Shown piece after piece: positions 22,660 through 25,256 of a stretch of 25,256 bases of DNA. The stretch comes from a virus. Location of the stretch: the IMG/VR virus record IMGVR_UViG_3300035698_022058, positions 1 through 25,256 of that record; one strand, 5' to 3'. Position numbers and translations under genes: made by a program. Every line of letters starts with the position of its first letter. The stretch's first letter is position 1. The notes beneath the pieces were generated by a model. It saw nothing but the letters and a program-made list of their open reading frames with translations. It ran no database searches and was not told where the DNA came from.

Positions 22660-23211
22660 GTTGATCCATATTTTGAACCAAATACTAGAACTGACCCCAT
22701 AAGAAGTACTAATTCAGATAGTCAAGAATTAGATTTAAATAAGAAGTATCAGCAAAGGCAGATGACAAACAAGCCAGTAGGGTTATGGTATCAAATTGAT
22801 GATAGTTGGAATGAGTGGTGTAATTCTGAAATGCCACATTGGGTTAAAGAACATAATATTATTATTGATGTTAATATGGCTGATATTATAGTATTTAACG
22901 ATTACCCAACTGAAATTACTGCTTTCTCTGAAAAATTTAAAGACACTACAATGCCTAGTTTTTATGGTGATGATGAAATAAGGGCGATTGATTGGAATAG
23001 AGTTATTAGGGAAAGCGGAAAAAAAGGTATTGAAATTCCAAATATTGAGAATGTAAACCACCGTGACGGTAAATTATCGTGGATTTATGGATGGGATGTT
23101 GACTCTGGTTGTATTTGGGATTTAAGCGCTATTCGAACATATCGTGCAGAAAATTGTGATAGTTATAAAGAGGGGGGTGATTCTGATGATCCATATGATA
23201 ATTTTTATTAG
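22615..23211 (+). CDS. Tagged protein with conserved GLWY / GWDVDSGCIW domain, function unknown
   Basis: A 198-residue protein. Residues 1-15 are the shared tag. Residues about 52-75 (KPVGLWYQIDDSWNEWCN) and 154-180 (SWIYGWDVDSGCIWDLSAI), with GIEIPNI between, match from memory the layout of a protein family found scattered in phages and bacteria as uncharacterised proteins. The conserved Gly-Leu-Trp-Tyr near the start and Gly-Ile-Glu-Ile near the end recall the nucleotide-binding and catalytic-Glu positions of ADP-ribosyltransferases, but this is speculative. There is no membrane segment. The gene lies 20 bases after the neck gene, in the same transcription unit, so late expression and packaging are plausible. 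Confidence 0.72.
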   Translation: MKRNNKERLFEMMERVDPYFEPNTRTDPIRSTNSDSQELDLNKKYQQRQMTNKPVGLWYQIDDSWNEWCNSEMPHWVKEHNIIIDVNMADIIVFNDYPTEITAFSEKFKDTTMPSFYGDDEIRAIDWNRVIRESGKKGIEIPNIENVNHRDGKLSWIYGWDVDSGCIWDLSAIRTYRAENCDSYKEGGDSDDPYDNFY

Positions 23212-23223
23212 TATATTTGTTAC

Positions 23224-23268
23224 ATGAAAAATAATAATAAAGATAGACTATTCGAAATGATGGAAAAA
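23224..23268 (+). repeat. N-terminal tag, copy 2 (possible capsid-targeting leader)
   Basis: The first 15 codons read MKNNNKDRLFEMMEK and are nearly the same as those at 22615. Leu9-Phe10-Glu11 fits the Leu/Ile-x-Glu rule of T4-type prohead proteases, at almost the same distance from the start as in the 10-residue T4 leader. Confidence 0.8.
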
Positions 23269-23751
23269 ATTAACGGTTCAGACGAGAAACCCGAATTTAT
23301 TATACCCGTAGGTATTTCGGGTTCAGGCAAGTCTAGATGGATTAAAACATTAGATAATTCTTATACGATTATAAGTCCTGATGAGATAAGGAGAGAATTA
23401 ACTGGAGATGTTTCAGATCAAACAAAAAACGCTCTAGTTTTCGATACGGCATTTAAAAGAACAATTGATGCATTAAATGCGGCAAATAATGTCGTATTCG
23501 ATGCAACTAATATTAATTCTTTCCATAGGAAAAAAATGTTAGATACTTTAAGAGAAAAAGTTAGTGTTGATTTTAAAGCATATGCTAAGATTTTTGATGC
23601 TGATCCTGAAGTTACTAAAGAAAGAATTAGATTAGATATTGAAAATGGTGTTGATAGATCAAATGTTCCATCGCATGCTATTGATCGTCAATATAAGACT
23701 TTCAAGTCTGATTTAAATAAAATTGAAAGTGATGGGTATTTATTAATGTAA
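23224..23751 (+). CDS. Tagged P-loop kinase, polynucleotide-kinase-like
   Basis: A 175-residue protein. After the 15-residue tag it holds a single P-loop kinase domain: Walker A VGISGSGKS (29-37), SPDEIRREL (51-59), which is the substrate-side motif of the 5'-polynucleotide kinase/AAA_33 family, and VVFDATNIN (90-98) as the Walker B/base-binding strand. A lid region with Arg residues (KERIRLDIENGVDRS) follows. The family, which includes the kinase half of T4 PseT, phosphorylates 5' hydroxyl ends of DNA or RNA; there is no phosphatase half here, and other small-molecule kinase roles are possible. It sits 12 bases after the other tagged gene and overlaps the next gene by one base (TAATG). Location among neck genes, far from nucleotide metabolism genes, is unusual. 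Confidence 0.82.
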   Translation: MKNNNKDRLFEMMEKINGSDEKPEFIIPVGISGSGKSRWIKTLDNSYTIISPDEIRRELTGDVSDQTKNALVFDTAFKRTIDALNAANNVVFDATNINSFHRKKMLDTLREKVSVDFKAYAKIFDADPEVTKERIRLDIENGVDRSNVPSHAIDRQYKTFKSDLNKIESDGYLLM

Positions 23752-24305
23752 TGAAAAAGAAAAAACAAATAGTAGATTTAGAGGACGAAAGATATGGTTT
23801 ATTCATGTCAGAAAATTCGTTTGAATTAGATGTGGCTTATGGTCGTAATTTCTTACAGACTGATAATGCTCAATATGTCTATTTACATAAGATTAATGCT
23901 ATCAAAACAAAGTCTCATGATTTATATGGTCAGGCAAAAGCAAAAGATAAATCGTTCATGGCTAGAGTTAGATTAAATGTGATGGTTAGTGTTGAAAACG
24001 CTAGTCAAGCATATTATGGTGATAGTCAGGGTGGTATTGTTCGTGACGATACTGGTAATCTAATCTTCGGCATATATTTGAAAGAATTAGAAGAAAAACG
24101 TACCGATATTGTTAGAGGTGATATTGTAGAGTATAATATGAGCGGTCAGAAGAGTAGATATTATGAGGTTGAAAACGCTAATATGATTAGTGATGAAACT
24201 CAAAAAACTATTGGAGGTTTCAAACCTTACTGGAAAGAAGTAACTGCTGTGCCTGTTAAATCTGATGTTATTAATATTGATGACGGAAAGAAAGGTATTA
24301 AGTGA
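23751..24305 (+). CDS. Putative neck or structural protein (possibly T4 gp14-like)
   Basis: A 184-residue protein starting inside the stop codon of the kinase gene (TAATG). The middle (YVYLHKINAIKTKSHDLYGQAKAK, then a beta-rich stretch with YGDSQGGIVRDDTGNLIFGIYL and IVRGDIVEYNM) resembles connector or neck proteins of contractile-tailed phages; LYGQAK fits the Tyr-Gly-Glu pattern of gp14-like proteins. T4 genes 13 and 14 are adjacent, and here a gp13-like gene lies upstream with two tagged genes between. No signal peptide or membrane segment. The gene is closed by a hairpin terminator. Identity is tentative. Confidence 0.5.
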   Translation: MKKKKQIVDLEDERYGLFMSENSFELDVAYGRNFLQTDNAQYVYLHKINAIKTKSHDLYGQAKAKDKSFMARVRLNVMVSVENASQAYYGDSQGGIVRDDTGNLIFGIYLKELEEKRTDIVRGDIVEYNMSGQKSRYYEVENANMISDETQKTIGGFKPYWKEVTAVPVKSDVINIDDGKKGIK

Positions 24306-24325
24306 TAATGCACATTTAATAATAC

Positions 24326-24376
24326 AAAAATAGGCGATATTGTATATTTAATAATACATTATCGCCCATTTTTTTT
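24326..24376. terminator. Bidirectional terminator between convergent genes
   Basis: GGCGATATTGTAT (from 24333) pairs with ATACATTATCGCC (to 24367), with one mismatch, flanked by A5 on the left and a T tract on the right, so it can terminate in both directions. It lies in the 69-base gap between the plus-strand structural unit and the minus-strand small genes. A short direct repeat (TTTAATAATAC) occurs upstream of and within the loop. Confidence 0.85.
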
Positions 24377-24794
24377 AGTAGATTAAATTATCATCATGTA
24401 AATTATCCATGATAAATACTTCAATATCATCTAAGTCTTCAATACCTTCTGAACTGCAATAGAATCTAACGCCACCGTACTTAATTTTAATTTGTTGGAT
24501 TCTAAAAGTAGGGTCGGAATCTCTTAATAATTCTAAGACTTTATCTAAGAATTTAATCCATTCTTTATGAATTGGTTCACCTAAAGAGAATCCATACCAA
24601 CCTTTAGGTATAATATTACTATATTTATTTAGTAAATAACCATCACCATCTTCAGGAAAATATTTCTTAATGACATCATTATCCCTATTCTGACTAATGT
24701 AATCATAAAAGGATTTATATTCTTCTGGTACTGTGAATTTTTCCCAATAAGAATAGTTTTTGTAAATTTCTTCAACCTTATCTTTTAATTTCAT
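24375..24794 (-). CDS. Conserved phage protein of unknown function
   Basis: A 139-residue protein. The middle and C-terminal parts (IPKGWYGFSLGEPIHKEW, then FRIQQIKIKYGGVRFYCS and a C-terminal acidic LIY) match from memory a family of uncharacterised proteins common in large phages. The N-terminal 60 residues are charged and helical. There are no catalytic motifs I can name. It lies 17 bases after the next upstream gene (start 25090) in a minus-strand run that continues past the right edge, and is likely an early accessory gene. Confidence 0.75.
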   Translation of the reverse strand: MKLKDKVEEIYKNYSYWEKFTVPEEYKSFYDYISQNRDNDVIKKYFPEDGDGYLLNKYSNIIPKGWYGFSLGEPIHKEWIKFLDKVLELLRDSDPTFRIQQIKIKYGGVRFYCSSEGIEDLDDIEVFIMDNLHDDNLIY

Positions 24795-24811
24795 AATTTT
24801 ATATTTTTAAT

Positions 24812-25090
24812 TTAAAACATTTCATCATCGACAAACATTGGTGTTAACTTACCAACATATGCACCTATTACATTAAAATCGAAATATTCTCGTGCTGTTT
24901 CATAGTCCATACCATCTCTATGTATTAAGATTTCGATACATTTTTTTATGGAATAAACTAATACAAATTCTGCAGTATTTAAATGACTTCTATTTGAAAC
25001 ACCTATAAATGCTTCATCAAACCCATCAGCTTTTAGAAACTCTTGTTCATAAATTTCTGCAGTCTCGTCTATTATTTCTTTATTTGTCAT
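24812..25090 (-). CDS. Small conserved phage protein of unknown function
   Basis: A 92-residue acidic protein. The sequence FDEAFIGVSNRSH, then FVLVYSIKKCIEILIHRDGM and REYFDFNVIGAYVGKLTPMF, resembles small uncharacterised phage proteins, recognised by pattern only. No membrane segment or metal site. The start overlaps the end of the upstream partial gene by 11 bases, so it is translationally coupled to it. Confidence 0.75.
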   Translation of the reverse strand: MTNKEIIDETAEIYEQEFLKADGFDEAFIGVSNRSHLNTAEFVLVYSIKKCIEILIHRDGMDYETAREYFDFNVIGAYVGKLTPMFVDDEMF

Positions 25091-25256
25091 TTTTAAAGTA
25101 TTTCGTTCTTAATTTATTTAATTCTTTCGATAATTTTTCATGTTGATCTTTAGATTGTATACCTAAGTCATCAGCATAGTCAGTATATATATCTATTGTA
25201 AAATTAATTAGGTCTTTTTCTTTATCTGATAAGTATATACTTTTTTTCGTTAAGTA
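25080..25256 (-). CDS. Partial ORF at the right edge, C-terminal 58 residues
   Basis: On the minus strand the frame is open from the right edge to a TAA at 25082-25080, giving 58 residues rich in Lys, Asp and Leu, predicted helical (QHEKLSKELNKLRTKYF). Its stop lies inside the first codons of the next gene. The frame is the only open one over this stretch. The start and family are outside the window. Confidence 0.65.
   Translation of the reverse strand, partial: YLTKKSIYLSDKEKDLINFTIDIYTDYADDLGIQSKDQHEKLSKELNKLRTKYFKNDK

Noticed and set aside
23212-23219. TATATTTG just before the kinase gene, a match to the Bacteroidota -7 element
   Set aside because: The ATG is only 4 bases downstream, so transcription would begin at or inside the gene, and no TTG lies 19-21 bases upstream. 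Probably chance in AT-rich DNA.
1-25256. tRNA genes or CRISPR arrays
   Set aside because: No cloverleaf-like segment or regular repeat-spacer series was found by reading; nearly all of the window is coding. A dedicated search was not possible.

Overview
The window looks like part of the genome of a large, strongly AT-rich, T4-like (far-T4) myovirus, probably infecting a member of the Bacteroidota. Three observations support this. A head-gene set in T4-like order is recognisable: large terminase (17), portal (20), prohead protease (21), scaffold (22-like) and major capsid protein (23). Start codons are preceded by A/T-rich leaders and almost never by a Shine-Dalgarno sequence. One promoter in front of a minus-strand gene cluster matches the Bacteroidota housekeeping pattern TTG-N20-TAnnTTTG. 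No rRNA, tRNA, CRISPR array or bacterial housekeeping gene was seen.

Layout. Positions 1-1521 hold the 3' part of a very acidic, repeat-bearing protein, closed by a clear intrinsic terminator. Positions 1604-7029 (+) hold an unknown protein, the large terminase, the portal and an unknown helical protein. Positions 7031-12383 (-) hold a tail cassette on the opposite strand: a very large hub-like baseplate protein followed by a lysozyme/transglycosylase-like protein, resembling the T4 gp27/gp5 pair. Positions 12467-12998 (+) hold a small membrane-anchored protein overlapped by a 51-residue ORF. Positions 13022-16980 (+) hold protease, scaffold and major capsid protein, then a terminator. Positions 17153-18811 (+) hold a probable mobile endonuclease with zinc fingers, a Vsr/EDxHD-like nuclease and a GNAT-like domain. 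Positions 18777-21424 (-) hold a compact five-gene block, probably early, with a superfamily 1 helicase. Positions 21476-24305 (+) hold a gp13-like neck protein, two small proteins that share an N-terminal tag (one a P-loop polynucleotide-kinase-like protein), and a second putative neck/structural protein. A hairpin terminator follows, then three minus-strand small genes of probable early type that run off the right edge.

Regulation. An oriented motif, (C/G)TATTTAT(A/T), lies 10-32 bases ahead of most late genes on both strands and is absent ahead of the helicase block. It is proposed as this phage's late promoter. In T4 the late element is TATAAATA on the non-template strand; here the oriented motif is its reverse complement.

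Most interesting points. (1) Two adjacent, otherwise unrelated proteins begin with nearly the same 15-residue leader, which contains a Leu-x-Glu site. This resembles the T4 capsid-targeting sequence of internal head proteins and Alt, and suggests enzymes packaged in the head and injected. (2) A recurring hydrophobic-Asn-Glu-Ser motif in capsid, scaffold and the acidic protein predicts the cleavage specificity of the prohead protease. (3) The endonuclease/acyltransferase-like fusion sits just behind the capsid gene. Functions named here come from motif reading and gene order alone; no search was run.
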